Shown here piece after piece: positions 31,413 to 42,664 of a stretch of 64,000 nt of DNA (position 1 is the stretch's first letter; each line of letters opens with the position of its first letter). The stretch lies in assembly GCA_030998225.1 (NCBI GenBank), contig JAPYXD010000686.1, positions 3,100,001 to 3,164,000 of the forward strand. The letters are read 5' to 3'. The translations under genes and the position numbers were made by a program. This DNA is from Diplolepis rosae (taxonomy: Eukaryota; Arthropoda; Insecta; Hymenoptera; Diplolepididae). Under the pieces are notes generated by a model. That model was not told where the DNA came from. It saw nothing but the letters and a program-made list of their open reading frames with translations, and did not search any database.

Positions 31413-31649
31413 TAGTAAGGATATATGTTTATATAAAAATAATAATACTAGTAATAGAATCTCTAGCATAAAACTAATATGGCAATGCATTACAAAATAG
31501 AAAAGGAAAATAATGAAGCAAAAAAAACGATGATTCAGGAAGAAGCGTCCTGACGAGAGACGAAGGTTTAGCAATCCCACCAATTAGCTTTCCATTAAAA
31601 CATTAAAGCTTTTTTCGTCTGTCGTCTTATATGACCCTGGCGTATATCA

Positions 31650-32150
31650 ATATCTCAAACAATTTGTTGCAAAAAATTCAGAATGGGATGATTGGCTTGA
31701 GCTAGCAATGTTGTCGTATGATACTAGTATACATGAAGGCACAAAATGTACACCCTATGAACTGGTTTTTGGAAAACTAGCTCGTGATCCTTCCAGTGAA
31801 CCTTTATCACAACAGGAAAAATTACAAACATATGATGATTATTTAGTTAATTTCGTAACACAACTACATGAAATGCGAACAAAAGCAAGAGAAAATCTCA
31901 TAACAGCGAAAGAAAGATCAAAAATGTACCATGATAGGAAAATAAACCCTCTGGAAGTAAAAATTGGGGATAATATATTTTTATTAAAGGGAGGAAAAAT
32001 TTAAAAACTAGATAACCAATACATAGGTCCTCACGAAGTTTTAGATGTACTAGGAAAAGGAAATGTAAAAATCAACATAAAAGTAAACCGACAGTAATTC
32101 ACGTCAATCGAATAAAAAGATCACACATAAATATGCAAAATTGATTAACT
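31650..32150 (+). pseudogene. E2 integrase, second part
   Basis: Resumes with YLKQFVAKNSEWDDW, then MLSYDTSIHEGTKCTPYELV, KINPLEVKIGDNIFLLKGGK, a stop, and the GPHEVLDVLGKGNVKI / VIHVNRIKRSH segment. Joins the first part exactly when the insertion and one ATAT are set aside. Confidence 0.88.
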
Positions 32151-32967
32151 GAATTTGAATTCAAACTCAGAATAGTATAAACTTTGCATAAAACCAAAGC
32201 GTCTAGAATAACTAAAACAAAAAATGTTTTAAACAAAAAGATGTTCTGAAATTTTATTCTAATCTTACTTTTTTCTTTTGCTGAAATTCGAGAAGCTCAC
32301 TGAACCTTCAAATTGCAATGAAAAAATTTCAATATCTTTCATGGTTTTTTTTTCGAGTAAATTAAACTTCTTAAACTAGCAAGTATTTATCAAATTGATC
32401 AAAATTTTTCAAATCTTCTCTTCTGTTCAGTACAAACTAAAAATTTAATATCATCACAAACAATAATATTTCTTTAAAAATTTTTATAAGTACCTTCTTT
32501 ACATTTTATTCAATCAATTTTATTGTTTTTCATTGACTATTCAGAGAAAGAATTAATAAATTTATTTAGTAATTCTGTCAAGAATAAATAAGCACTGCAT
32601 AATTAGTGCCATCATAAATATAATTTTAATTTTGTTTATTTTTCCATTACGGGAACTTTTCTTGATTCCCACCCTATTGGAAGAACAGTTTCTACAAATA
32701 TTGAGTCTGTAAATGTAAACTGTGCGATGGCGTTACAAAATTGTTGAAATGGAAATTGTTTTTCCAATAGAAATTAAAAGTATAAAAATTGTAAGAAAAT
32801 CTATTCCCCTGTTATTGTGTAAAATTGTTTTCCTTATGATTATTTTATTCGTTTAGTGGGATGCCAATTAAATTGGGGTTCTTGCGATTAATTTTCAGAA
32901 ACTTGTAACAATTGTAATAAGAAATACCTTTTAAAAATTAGAAAGTTTAGTTTTCACTATAACATTT
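32151..32967. other. AT-rich junction between E2 and E3
   Basis: No gene. It may hold the E3 5' LTR, since a primer-binding-site-like sequence follows at 32968, but no matching 3' copy exists in the window to prove it. Confidence 0.4.
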
Positions 32968-33809
32968 TGGCGATCCTGCCACGATCCGCTTAAGTTCTCG
33001 GTTTTTAATTTCTACGAAAATCCACATAGAATGCGGACCTGTGCGAGACTTGGAATCTACGGACCCAAGAAGCTAAAGAAACTTTACGAAGTTTTAAAAA
33101 TAAGAAGAACTCCGGACTTCACTACGCTGAACCCGAAAACAGGAATAAGTAGCTGATAATAAAAATTAGTTGGTGAATTTAGTAGCCACTATACCACGTA
33201 AATTATCAGTGAAAGATTCCATTAAAATTGAACGAGACCCGCAATCAGGCGTAAGACGCATCTGCGTAGGTAAGGAGCCAACGCCCAGCCAGGCAACCAG
33301 TTAGCAGCAGTGAGAAGCAGACTCATCTCTTCGACACGTGAAGGAAGGCAGGCGGTCTACGGATCCCACATCAGGCCACGAGTAGCACAGTAAGCATTAC
33401 TTCTAGAAAGTGAAAGTATTGTAAACATTTCTCAATCGATCTTGGGCCTTAGAGTATAAATCCTCTTTACGTACGTTGCACAGCGACTGTACTACGGTAC
33501 AGGTGAGGTAAAGTTGAGGCAAGATCGGGTTGGCTATACTCTGTGTCTTCACAAGCACTGGCCACCCTTAACAAATTAAGTATCACTACCTCAAAATCAG
33601 TAGCAGTTTGTAGCAATTTATACTGCATTTTGTTGTATTAAAAAATAAACATTTAAAATTTGATCGCGACATTCTACACCCGAGTCACAAACAATAGATA
33701 AGTAGGTGCACTGGCGTTTGATAAACACCGAGATAGCACGCTCTATCAAACCGACTCATCCTACGATACGGACTCATCCTCTATAAATTTCCCAATCACA
33801 ACCACTCTC

Positions 33810-35096
33810 ATGTCTCGAGCACAATCTCCCGTCAGGGCCCAGTCCCCCTCTTACACCACTGACGAATTACTAGTAAGGGTTATCAACCAAATGGAAACTC
33901 TGACTATCTCATTCAACGCCCTGAAAAAAGAAAACGAAAATAGGATAGATGAAATTTCAAGATTATCAAAGAAATCAGGAGGAGCAGGAACAGTAGAAAC
34001 AGATAGTAAATTCCAGCAACGACCAGAAGCGACAGACAACCATTCTTCGGTCGAAGAAAAAACATTCCAAAGAAAAGAAACATTTAGACCAAGACAGGAA
34101 AATATTTACGGTCAATCACAATTTTTCCCAACAACTGTCCCAACAGCCCCACACGAGGAACGGAAAATGGGAGCCAAGTTAGCAATTGAAACAATAAAGC
34201 CAATTAACGGTCAGGACGACATGGGAGTAGCAGATTTTATAAAAACGGTAAAGAGAGCTAGAATAAGATGCGAAGAATCAGAAATTCTTTTAGATTTAAT
34301 TTTAGCAAAGAAAATTACACACGCGGCAGAAAAAGCCATTAGATATATGCAAATAAACTCCTATGAAGATTTATACGCGGCACTCAGACAAAATTTGAGA
34401 CAAACCAGTTCATTAATTTCATTAAAATCTAAATTAGAAAGCTGCAAGCAAGGCTTAAGAGAAACGGTTCAGAACTTCACGACGAGGTTTCGACAAATAA
34501 CAAATGAAATAAATTACCTAGTCCAATCCCAGCACGTAAACCCCACTAAACGAAGACTTAAAATAGAATTGGAAGAAGAAGAAGCCTTTAACCGTTACTT
34601 ATTAAATTTAAAAAGAGAAATTGGAATGCAGGTACGTCTGTTAAAACCGAACACAGTAAACGAGGCTCAAGCATTAGCCATCGAAACTGAAACATGGTTA
34701 AAAGACAGTCAGCCTGTCAGACAAATTATCAAACCACCAGTAAAAATATGGGCCAAATCACCCGGACCACCTCGACTCAGTGCAAATACTACACCTAGAG
34801 CACAGAATAGTACCATACCACTGAGTGACAGATTTAAAATGAATTGCTTCAAGTGCGGAAAAATAGGTCATATATCTTCACAGTGCCAAGTGAAGCAGGG
34901 TTTTCCCCCAGGCCATGGTTTCAAGCGACCACCTCCGGTAAGAGCAATCCAAGAGGAAGAAACAGAAGCGGAAAACATGACAGAGGAAGAAATAACGGAG
35001 CAACTGATCTTTGAGGAATCAGCCGAATTTCTTCCATATGCGGAAGATTACGAACAATCGATGCCAGAAGAAAAACTGGAAGATACAGATTATTAG
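33810..35096 (+). CDS. gag: E3 gag
   Basis: 428 intact codons. The N-terminal region is disordered and Ser/Gln-rich. A capsid-like core follows from about residue 125 (MGAKLAIETIKPINGQDDMG to LKPNTVNEAQALAIETETWL). Then a Pro/Ser linker and one zinc knuckle CFKCGKIGHISSQC (about 348-361), then an acidic C-tail. Ends in TAG while protease starts in another phase immediately after, implying frameshifting in the active ancestor. Confidence 0.85.
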   Translation: MSRAQSPVRAQSPSYTTDELLVRVINQMETLTISFNALKKENENRIDEISRLSKKSGGAGTVETDSKFQQRPEATDNHSSVEEKTFQRKETFRPRQENIYGQSQFFPTTVPTAPHEERKMGAKLAIETIKPINGQDDMGVADFIKTVKRARIRCEESEILLDLILAKKITHAAEKAIRYMQINSYEDLYAALRQNLRQTSSLISLKSKLESCKQGLRETVQNFTTRFRQITNEINYLVQSQHVNPTKRRLKIELEEEEAFNRYLLNLKREIGMQVRLLKPNTVNEAQALAIETETWLKDSQPVRQIIKPPVKIWAKSPGPPRLSANTTPRAQNSTIPLSDRFKMNCFKCGKIGHISSQCQVKQGFPPGHGFKRPPPVRAIQEEETEAENMTEEEITEQLIFEESAEFLPYAEDYEQSMPEEKLEDTDY

Positions 35097-37003
35097 TAGA
35101 CTCAGGAGCTACTATAAACATAATCAAAGAAAAAATATTGGATGATAAAGACGAAAGGAAATCTACCCACAAAACATTCCTAATGGGTAACGATCGGCAT
35201 ATCTCTAAACATTCTACAAAATTAAACTTTTTTGGACAAGAACACGTTTTCTACATAGTACCCAACGATTTTCCCTTACCAGAAGGAGGTATAATTGGAA
35301 TTAAATTCTTTGAAAAATATCCAAGATATGCGATCACGTACAGTCACCTCGTGCTAAATAAGGTAAAGCTACCTTTACACCTAAGCAATGATTTCATACC
35401 AGGAAAATCCGAAAAGATATGTACCATTTCAACTGACGCAGAAGATCAAGATATTATCAGTATAGATGATAAGGAAATCCCCGACGGACTCTACACTATA
35501 CGAAACGGACAAATAAAAATCCCATTGAAAAATAATGAGGATTACCCTAAAGAAGTAAATCTCCAGATTAGCTACGAACCAATATTAAAAATAATCACAA
35601 ATGAAAGTAATGGACCTCAAATGACCTTTAGACTAAATGAATTATTGAAAGCTTCAAGATTAGATCATTTAGAAAAAGACCAGAGAGAATTCATCAAAAA
35701 AATGATAGCCAGATATTCGGAAGTTTTCACGTTAGAATCAGACCCACTTCCATGTACTAACCTTACCGAACATCAAATAGTACTTAAAAATGGAAAAATA
35801 ATCAATCTAAGATCCCACAAATTACCCGAAAAACACCGACAGTTTGCCCTAGAAGAAACAGAAAAGTTATTAAAAAAGGGAATTATAAGAGAAAGCCAAT
35901 CACCATACAACTCACCTTTATGGATAGTACCGAAAAAAGGAAATAAATTAAGAATGGTAATTGACTACAGAAAGATTAATGAAGACACGGATCAAGATGC
36001 TCACCCATTACCAATGATCGATGATATACTAGATCACTTAGGAAAAGCTAAGTTCTTTTCTGCCTTTGACCTCTCAGCTGGATTCCACCAAATCCCGATG
36101 AAGGAAGAAGACAAAAAGTACACTGCGTTTTCTACAACCCAAGGACATTTCGAATACAATCGCATGCCTTTCGGTTTGAAGAACGCACCAGCCACTTTTC
36201 AAAGAATGATGGATAATGCATTCAGAGGATTAATCGGATCAAAATGCTTTGCGTACATAGATGACATTGTGATATTCGGAAGCTCAATTCAGGAACATAA
36301 TGAGAACTTAGTAGCAGTCATGGAAAGAATCTACCAGTTAGGACTAAGATTAGAACCGAAAAAATGTGAATACTTTAAACCAGAACTAGAATACCTTGGA
36401 CACATAATAACCAAAGAAGGAGTCAAACCCAACCCTGAAAAAATAAACTGCATAAAAGAATTCAGACCATTGAAAACTGTAAAAGATGTGCAATCATTTT
36501 TAGGACTTGCAGGTTACTATAGGAAATTCATCAAGAATTTCTCTACTATAGCGAGACCCTTAACAAAGCTAACTCAGAAAGAGACAATATCAGATTGGAC
36601 CCCAGACTGCGAAAAAGCATTTTACGATTTGAAGAACGCATTGGTAACCGCACCAGTTTTAAAATTCCCTGATTTTTCCAAACAATTTATACTGACTACG
36701 GACGCATCCAACTGTGGATTAGGAGCAGTATTGAGCCAAGACGGGCACCCTTGTCTTTTTATATCAAGAACATTGAACAAAGCCGAAGAAAAATACACCA
36801 CCTCTGAAAAAGAACTTTTAGCAATTGTATGGGCTATGAAACGCCTCAGACAATATCTTCTCGGAAAGAAATTCAAAATTCAAACAGACCACCTTGCTTT
36901 AGTTTGGCTACACAATGTGAAAGACCCTAGCTCAAGACTTTTACGATGGAGACTTCGTATGGAAGAATACGAATACGAAATAGAATATGTAAAAGGAAAA
37001 TAA
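35090..37003 (+). CDS. pol: E3 protease, RT and RNase H
   Basis: Protease LLVDSGATINII lies at about 35095, just upstream of the first Met of the 621-codon frame. RT motifs: WIVPKKGNKLRMVIDYRK, FSAFDLSAGFHQI, PATFQRMMD, FAYIDDIVIF. RNase H: LTTDASNCGLGAVLSQ, YTTSEKELLAIVWA, IQTDHLALVWL. The frame ends with TAA inside VKGK-NKVAG, normally part of the connection, so there is a premature stop. Ty3/gypsy, errantivirus-like. Confidence 0.9.
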   Translation, partial: LLVDSGATINIIKEKILDDKDERKSTHKTFLMGNDRHISKHSTKLNFFGQEHVFYIVPNDFPLPEGGIIGIKFFEKYPRYAITYSHLVLNKVKLPLHLSNDFIPGKSEKICTISTDAEDQDIISIDDKEIPDGLYTIRNGQIKIPLKNNEDYPKEVNLQISYEPILKIITNESNGPQMTFRLNELLKASRLDHLEKDQREFIKKMIARYSEVFTLESDPLPCTNLTEHQIVLKNGKIINLRSHKLPEKHRQFALEETEKLLKKGIIRESQSPYNSPLWIVPKKGNKLRMVIDYRKINEDTDQDAHPLPMIDDILDHLGKAKFFSAFDLSAGFHQIPMKEEDKKYTAFSTTQGHFEYNRMPFGLKNAPATFQRMMDNAFRGLIGSKCFAYIDDIVIFGSSIQEHNENLVAVMERIYQLGLRLEPKKCEYFKPELEYLGHIITKEGVKPNPEKINCIKEFRPLKTVKDVQSFLGLAGYYRKFIKNFSTIARPLTKLTQKETISDWTPDCEKAFYDLKNALVTAPVLKFPDFSKQFILTTDASNCGLGAVLSQDGHPCLFISRTLNKAEEKYTTSEKELLAIVWAMKRLRQYLLGKKFKIQTDHLALVWLHNVKDPSSRLLRWRLRMEEYEYEIEYVKGK

Positions 37004-38674
37004 AATAAAGTAGCGGGTTGTCTATCCGGACTTTTTCCCATCACTAAGGACACATTACAAGAAGCAATGGAAAAAACCGGAATTAGTACTGAAGAAGAAG
37101 AAGAACCAAGCTTGGAAGACCAGTCACCGGAAATAGAAACATTCGACAAGCCGCGAATAACAAAAGACGAAATATTAAAAGAAAAAATCAAATTAATCGC
37201 AAGGCGAATGAGAGAACCATCAGAAAATGAAACCACAGAAACGGAAGAAGAAATCACGGAAACACCAGGAGACAATACTAATTTATATACGGATTTTATA
37301 AATTGGAAACTACAACCAGTCAAAGGCAAAATTAAAACAAAGCCTAACGCTATCGGCAAACTTTGGAAAGAAGTAACTAAAAATGAAATGCCTATGTACA
37401 ACGAAGAAGATTGGCTGTATAAATTAAGTTGGTTTATCGAAGAATTCGTTAACAGGAAACTCTCAATTGTTAGATTATCCTTTGGAGATCCTCTATTTAC
37501 ATTTCTGGAGCGAGAAGTAATTCAAGAAATAATGAAATTCCTATCAAACTATTATCCAGATAAGAATTTCCACATTTTTTTCTCTACAACCCGAGAATTA
37601 ACTAAGGAAGAACGAAAACAAATTATTAAAGAAGCTCATAGGGATCACACTGGATAACAAAATACTATCGAAGAAGCCAAGAGAATCGGAATTTGGACCA
37701 ACATGGACCAAGAGATTAAGGACTATGTCAAAAAATGCCCTATATGCCAACTACAAAAGACCACGCGAATTAAGAATCAATCAGAAAGTATAATACCCGA
37801 CATACCACTCAATCCAAATGATAAAATAGCACTGGGTATTTTTGGACCATTACCCACTACACCTAGAGGTAACAAATACATACTTAGTATTCAGGATAGA
37901 TTGACCAGATACACCACTTTAATACCGTTAGAGAGTGAAACCTCAACAGCAATAGTAGAAGCTCTGATAGAACAATATATTTACATTTATGGATCCCCTA
38001 AAATTATTCTCACTGATCAAGGGTCTAACTTTCTATCTGAGTTAATGGACCAATTTGAGAAAGCTTTGAAAATCAAACATATTAAAACTACAGCATTCCA
38101 TCCACAATCCAACGGAAACATTGAAAGAATGCACTCAACCCTGAATAATCTGATCAAAACTAGCATGGCAGAAAATCAGAATAACTGGGACGAAAATCTA
38201 AAATATGTAACATTCGCAATAAATTCAACAGTAAATCAAACCACGGTATTCACACCCTTTGAACTCACGTTTGGAAGATTACCAAATATACCATCTCAAA
38301 TTGAAAACTCACCCAATTTAACCCATCAAGATCTGATTAGAAAATGGAGGAAAAAACACGAGGAAAAAATCAGAAAAGCTAAAGAAAGAATCCAAGTGGA
38401 ATTAGAAAAAACTAAGAAAAGATTGGATGAAGGAATAACAACAACGCATTCTTTATACAAGCCAGGGAACCTAGTTAAAATCTTAAATAACACCAAACAA
38501 AACAAATTAGAACAATCCTGGAAAGGTCCTTACGAAGTTATAGATTACCTAGATAATAATAATCTACGCATTAGGAATAAAGATAAAATACTGAGAGTGC
38601 ACATAGATCAGTGTATGCCTTATTTTTTAGATGAGGACCCTAGTACTTCTAATAGCGGCAATGGCCAACTATAA
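37004..38674 (+). pseudogene. pol: E3 linker and integrase
   Basis: Acidic linker (EEEEEPSLEDQSPEIETF) and integrase. The zinc module runs across a stop at 37655 (KEAHRDHTG, then CPICQLQ). The core has IALGIFGPLP, with Gly where the first catalytic Asp should be, ILTDQGSNFLSE (Asp 2) and FHPQSNGNIERMHS (Glu). The C-terminal GPYEVIDYLDNNNLRI segment and a tail are present. Frames 37067-37657 and 37703-38674. Inactive by the Asp to Gly change and the stop. Confidence 0.88.
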
Positions 38675-39500
38675 AGCCAACTACACCTTACAACCGTCAA
38701 AATTCCCATTATAGAACAGGAAAAAGGTTACCATCAAACATATTATACCTATCCCTTATCCTATCCAAAACCTATACTTTGCAGTAATTCCCGACCATAA
38801 CTATTTAATAAAATTTAGAGACTCATGTGTAATTACTGACAAGGAAACAATAAATAAATGTACGACGATAAGCGAATATAAAATTTGCGAAAGAAGCCAA
38901 CCAAACCTTAGGCTGACTGACAGTAAAACATGCGAAGCTACGATATTCAAGTGATACTCAGAGAACAAATGTAAAACTTCAACTTTTGCTTTACACAAAG
39001 AAACCTTCATACCCGTACTAAACGGATACATAATAGTACTAATGAACGAGGTAGATTTAGATATTAGCTGCGAAACAGGAATAGAACACCTAAAGATTAA
39101 ACATCCTCACTACTGACGGGCTCAAATTGTAAAATCTATAATGGAATGGACGCACTGTACCTTAGCAAAAATCTAAAGGGACAATTTTACAACGAATTCA
39201 ATGCGACCTACAACATTAGTTACTCTAACGACGATCTAAAAACCTTAGAAAGTAAATTAATACGTCTCCCTAAAATTATAGATAACAATGAATTACGACA
39301 AGCCAAATTAAGCCTAGACGATTCAGAAAATATGTTGATATCAATAGCCATTAACAGAAGACTAAGAACATGGAGAGAAACAACTATGGATTGGTTAAGC
39401 TATTTAGGTTACGCAGCGCTAGGATTAGGATCAGCCTATGTTCTGTACAGATTAGGAATACTCGAATTCATACAAAAGTGTATGCCCAAAAAAAAATTTC
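38660..39500 (+). pseudogene. env: E3 Env remnant, internally deleted
   Basis: In broken frames: IIPIPYPIQNLYFAVIPDHN, Cys-spaced CVITDKETINKCTTISEYKI, later MEWTHCTLAK. The last 131-codon frame (39146-39541) ends with a transmembrane stretch YLGYAALGLGSAYVLY and a short basic tail. The N-terminal half of Env is missing. Last residues come from the adjoining LINE-like tail. Confidence 0.7.
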
Positions 39501-39553
39501 GAGTCATTTTTCACATAAAACCAATACCTTCTCATCCATGATGAGAATGTAAA
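39497..39553 (+). repeat. short LINE-like tail insertion
   Basis: GTCATTTTTCACATAAAACC... to ATGATGAGAATGTAAAAAT is nearly identical to 46940-46993, the end of a longer element. It replaces the 3' end of E3. Confidence 0.8.
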
Positions 39554-40480
39554 AATCATATGTAACCTTATATTAATGTCAAGTTCCTTCTATTTCAAAA
39601 AACTATGTAATAATTTATAACAAAAAATTATAATATTAAGATAGCACTGTGCAGTAATCTTTTTCTTTATTTATCGAGATACAAAAAATTAAGAAGTTAA
39701 CTTAATTAACTATTTTACATGTTTAATATTTTTATTGACAAAATTTATGAGAACTGATACAAAAAATCTTAAAAACGCATGGAACAAAAATAGAATACTG
39801 TATTTTTAATGTCCTGGAAGTTAGAACCGCAAACATAATATTTTTAGAAGATAAAAGTTGTGCTCAGTTGTGCTTATATGTGCCGCAAACGATTTTTTGA
39901 AAAATAAAAAATTAGGGCTGTAAATTTTGAAGTACTTTTTTTTTGCTAGAACCGCAACTTTGCCGTAACATAAAACTGACAGTTGTGGTAGGTTCTCTCA
40001 AGTGCACCCAATTTTGTGCTGCTAGCAGAAATTTCGCAACTTTGCCTGCTTTTCGAAAAAAACAAAAAAACAAAAAAATTTTGAATTTACAAAAATAAAT
40101 GTTTTTCTACATTTTTACAGGTCAATAAAATGTTTATTGAGTAACAGATACAAATTTCATTGCTTTGCAGTAATTCCGAACCCCTAATTTTAAAAATATT
40201 TTTTAAAAATTCGGAATCAAAAAATCAGAATTTTATAAAAAAATAATTCCAGGAATCGGAAACTTGTGCCGAGTTGTGCGATTTCTCAGAAGATATTGAC
40301 AACAATTCTTACTTTTGCTAGCAATCAAAAGAACAATTGCGAGCAAGCAACCGGCTCGGGTGACCGCGTGACGTGTGTACTATACATGTAGATTTGATTA
40401 GCCTTTGTTCTGTCACTGATTTCTTCGATAAAGTGTACTGCAATGTGAAAACAATATTTTTATTTCCTGTCGGCAACGGA
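39554..40480. other. no gene; unclassified repeat-like sequence
   Basis: AT-rich, with recurring words such as GTTGTGC and CCGCAACTTTGCC. No coding frame is supported. Confidence 0.45.
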
Positions 40481-40494
40481 TTCCACTATTTCCA

Positions 40495-40645
40495 CTTAAA
40501 TGTTAAATATCGGTTTTGGGGAAAATATCGATATCCCGTATCGAATATCGGTATAGAAAATATTGATATGAAATATCGATATATCAAGAGGAAAATATCG
40601 ATATTTTCGATATTCCGATATCGATATTGCATCACTAGATTAACC
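40495..40645. repeat. ATCGAT-rich terminus of a DNA element
   Basis: At least ten ATCGAT/TATCG words in 150 bp (AATATCGATATCCC, GAAATATCGATATATC, TATTTTCGATATTCCGATAT), ending GATATTGCATCACTA. That end resembles hAT-type terminal repeats. The other end was not found. Confidence 0.5.
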
Positions 40646-40649
40646 GTCA

Positions 40650-40921
40650 ACATAAAGGTACTGAACTTCTCTCTCTCTTTATTTTCTGTCTCCTTCTAAG
40701 CACGTACCAACCAGCCTGTGCCTACTTTTATAATTGAATTATGTTAACCAATATGTATATTGACCCTTTTAATTAATTAAATAAATCCAATTTGTATTAT
40801 TTTGATAATCGTTGTATCTTTCATTGACTTATCCTCATCGCTAAGCGAGGATCATTTGATCCTAACTTAAAACGAGGAACCTTTTGATCAAAGTAAGTAT
40901 TTACTCATTTGTGACGTAACA
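40650..40921 (+). repeat. LTR 3' fragment, same family as the 22.1 kb solo LTR
   Basis: Inverted relative of 22133-22420. Ends TTGATCAAAGTAAG...GTGACGTAACA at 40921. 5' part missing. Confidence 0.75.
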
Positions 40922-42300
40922 AATCCTTAGTGTTGACACCTTCCTTGAAGCGGTGCAGAATCCTACTAAAAACTTGGATGAGTGAAAGAAATTAGTTATA
41001 AGAAAATAACCCACGAAACTTTGTTTTAAAGGTTGCAAACTAACTTATCTCGGCGAGAATTGAAATTTTAGTTTTAAGTTTTTCAAGAAATAATTCCAAC
41101 CGGCGACGGAGTTTAAGAATATTTTTTTAAAAACTTTAAGTTGGAAAAATAACTCTGGAAAAATAATTGAGTAACGAAATCCAGAATGTGAAAAGTAGAA
41201 AAAGAAATAACTGTGTGGAAAGTAACTAAGGAATTTTCTCTGCAGTTCGTTTTTATGTGCAGCACCCCGCTTCCCTCTCAATATTTCAAATTTTAGGAAA
41301 AGTCTGAGGGTAGCTGTCTTAGCTCTCTATTGGCCTAGTTACGCCCCAAACTCCTCTAGTGTGGAAATTCGGGGGCGTTTCAAGTTTTCCCGGCCTTGTG
41401 GGCCGTAGCAAGTTTTCTTCAGATTCACCCACCTCCTTAAAGATGGCAACATTTGTACAGTTTTGCTATATGAAAATGGAATTTTTCATAAATTTGATTA
41501 TTAGAAATTAAATTCACTAACTTTGAAATAATTAGTTCGGTAACAGATTTACTAATTTTACTTAGTAAGTACTAATAATTAAAACCTGTTTTTAGTCTAC
41601 GCATGTCTTATTCTTATAAATTACTTAACTATGTTTAAGTTTATTAGTAATAAAGGATGTAATCATCTATTCCTCTGATACTTTTGGATAAAACTTGCTA
41701 ATTTCTGAATTGAATATGTGTTTAAACATATTCAAAATACATATATTAAATTACATAAGCACATTAGTAAAAGATATTTATAATGATTTAAAGTTACTAA
41801 TTTTACTAACTCATTTGTTAATTATACTGGAAATCAATCTGTTATATGGAGTATATATGTATTTCCAATATGAAAACTGACATTAACTATGATTCGAACT
41901 AGAGTTTTTAGAAATTCGAATTACTGTTATATTTTGCGTTTTTACAATATGTTTTCATATATAACAGGGGTTTTAGTTAAAATTTGCCGGTTTTATTCAT
42001 AGATGTCGCTAGCAATATGTATACATTTCTATGATTTGGCATCTATGTCATATTTTTCTATGGACAATAACCTTCAAAAATACACAATTACATTCTGCCA
42101 AAATAATAGCGGCTGTAAAATGATTTCAAATCAATTAGTTGAGTTTAGAATTTCTGCACTGCCTACATTATCGGAGAATCACTAGTCGCGTATCAGATAG
42201 GATACGTTGCCGACAAGTGTCCTCGTTGACAATTTCAAACTCTTATATCGCAAATAATGCCAATGAATTCAAATATTAAAGAATTTTGAAAATCTTTCTG
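40922..42300. other. no gene recognised
   Basis: AT-rich intronic DNA without supported frames. Confidence 0.5.
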
Positions 42301-42301
42301 T

Positions 42302-42389
42302 GGAAAAAAGACGCTTTCGACTGCGCTGGGATTCGAGACCAGGTCCTTCGATTGCCGGTCGACTTCTCTAACCACTAAGCTACACAGGC
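42302..42389 (-). ncRNA. tRNA-like Pol III unit (SINE head or tRNA pseudogene)
   Basis: The minus strand reads GCCTGTGTAGCTTAGTGGTT (A-box-like), an anticodon arm with loop CCGGCAA (GGC, Ala-type), then GGTCTCGAATCCC (B box), and TTTTTT about 25 nt after the B box, a Pol III stop. The acceptor ends pair poorly, so this is not a good tRNA gene. More likely a tRNA-derived SINE fragment. Confidence 0.6.
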
Positions 42390-42664
42390 GAATACGCAGC
42401 TATATTTAACATAACTGAGGTCTATAGATCTTATAGTGGAATGGTTCACAAACACTCAATATCTCGAATATCATTTTTATGAGATTTTTCAACATTTTTT
42501 CAAGAATTGTATTATATATTCAATTGAACGGGGGTATCTAGACCTTGCAATGACGAGATAACCAACTCGACATGACTCGAATCTGATTTATACGAAAATT
42601 TTCAACATTTTCATGAATTCCTTTATACATTTTATACAACTTTTTCAATTCAGGATTCAATATA

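Larger units (their letters stand above)
28278..31649. mobile_element. 3.37 kb TG...CA insertion (LTR-like or solo LTR)
   Basis: Interrupts E2 integrase with a clean ATAT duplication (28274-28277 and 31650-31653). Ends are TGTTATGGGTTG and GGCGTATATCA, as in LTR elements. I see no pol genes and no repeat of one end at the other, so it is either a very long solo LTR or a non-autonomous element. It holds a GC-rich Pro-rich frame, two 20-bp satellites, a 111-bp tandem array and a nested deleted mariner-like element. Confidence 0.65.
22887..32150 (+). mobile_element. E2: second copy of the E1 family, 3' deleted
   Basis: Plus-strand gypsy copy homologous to E1 from leader to integrase. The leader end AACGCTCAATA...TGACTCAATGTCAAA matches the E1 leader. 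The 5' LTR is missing. RT has lost its catalytic box and pol is interrupted by a 3.37 kb insertion at 28278-31649. After pol ends near 32140 there is no CARD, glycoprotein, dsRBD or env. Confidence 0.85.
32968..39500 (+). mobile_element. E3: distinct gypsy/errantivirus-type element
   Basis: Gag, protease, RT, RNase H, integrase and an internally deleted Env in one direction. It begins with TGGCGATCCTGCCACGATCC, a plausible primer-binding site (TGG start after an LTR end), and an 840-nt leader. The 3' end is cut off at about 39500 by a short LINE-like tail, so no 3' LTR is seen. Its proteins differ clearly from E1/E2. Confidence 0.8.
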
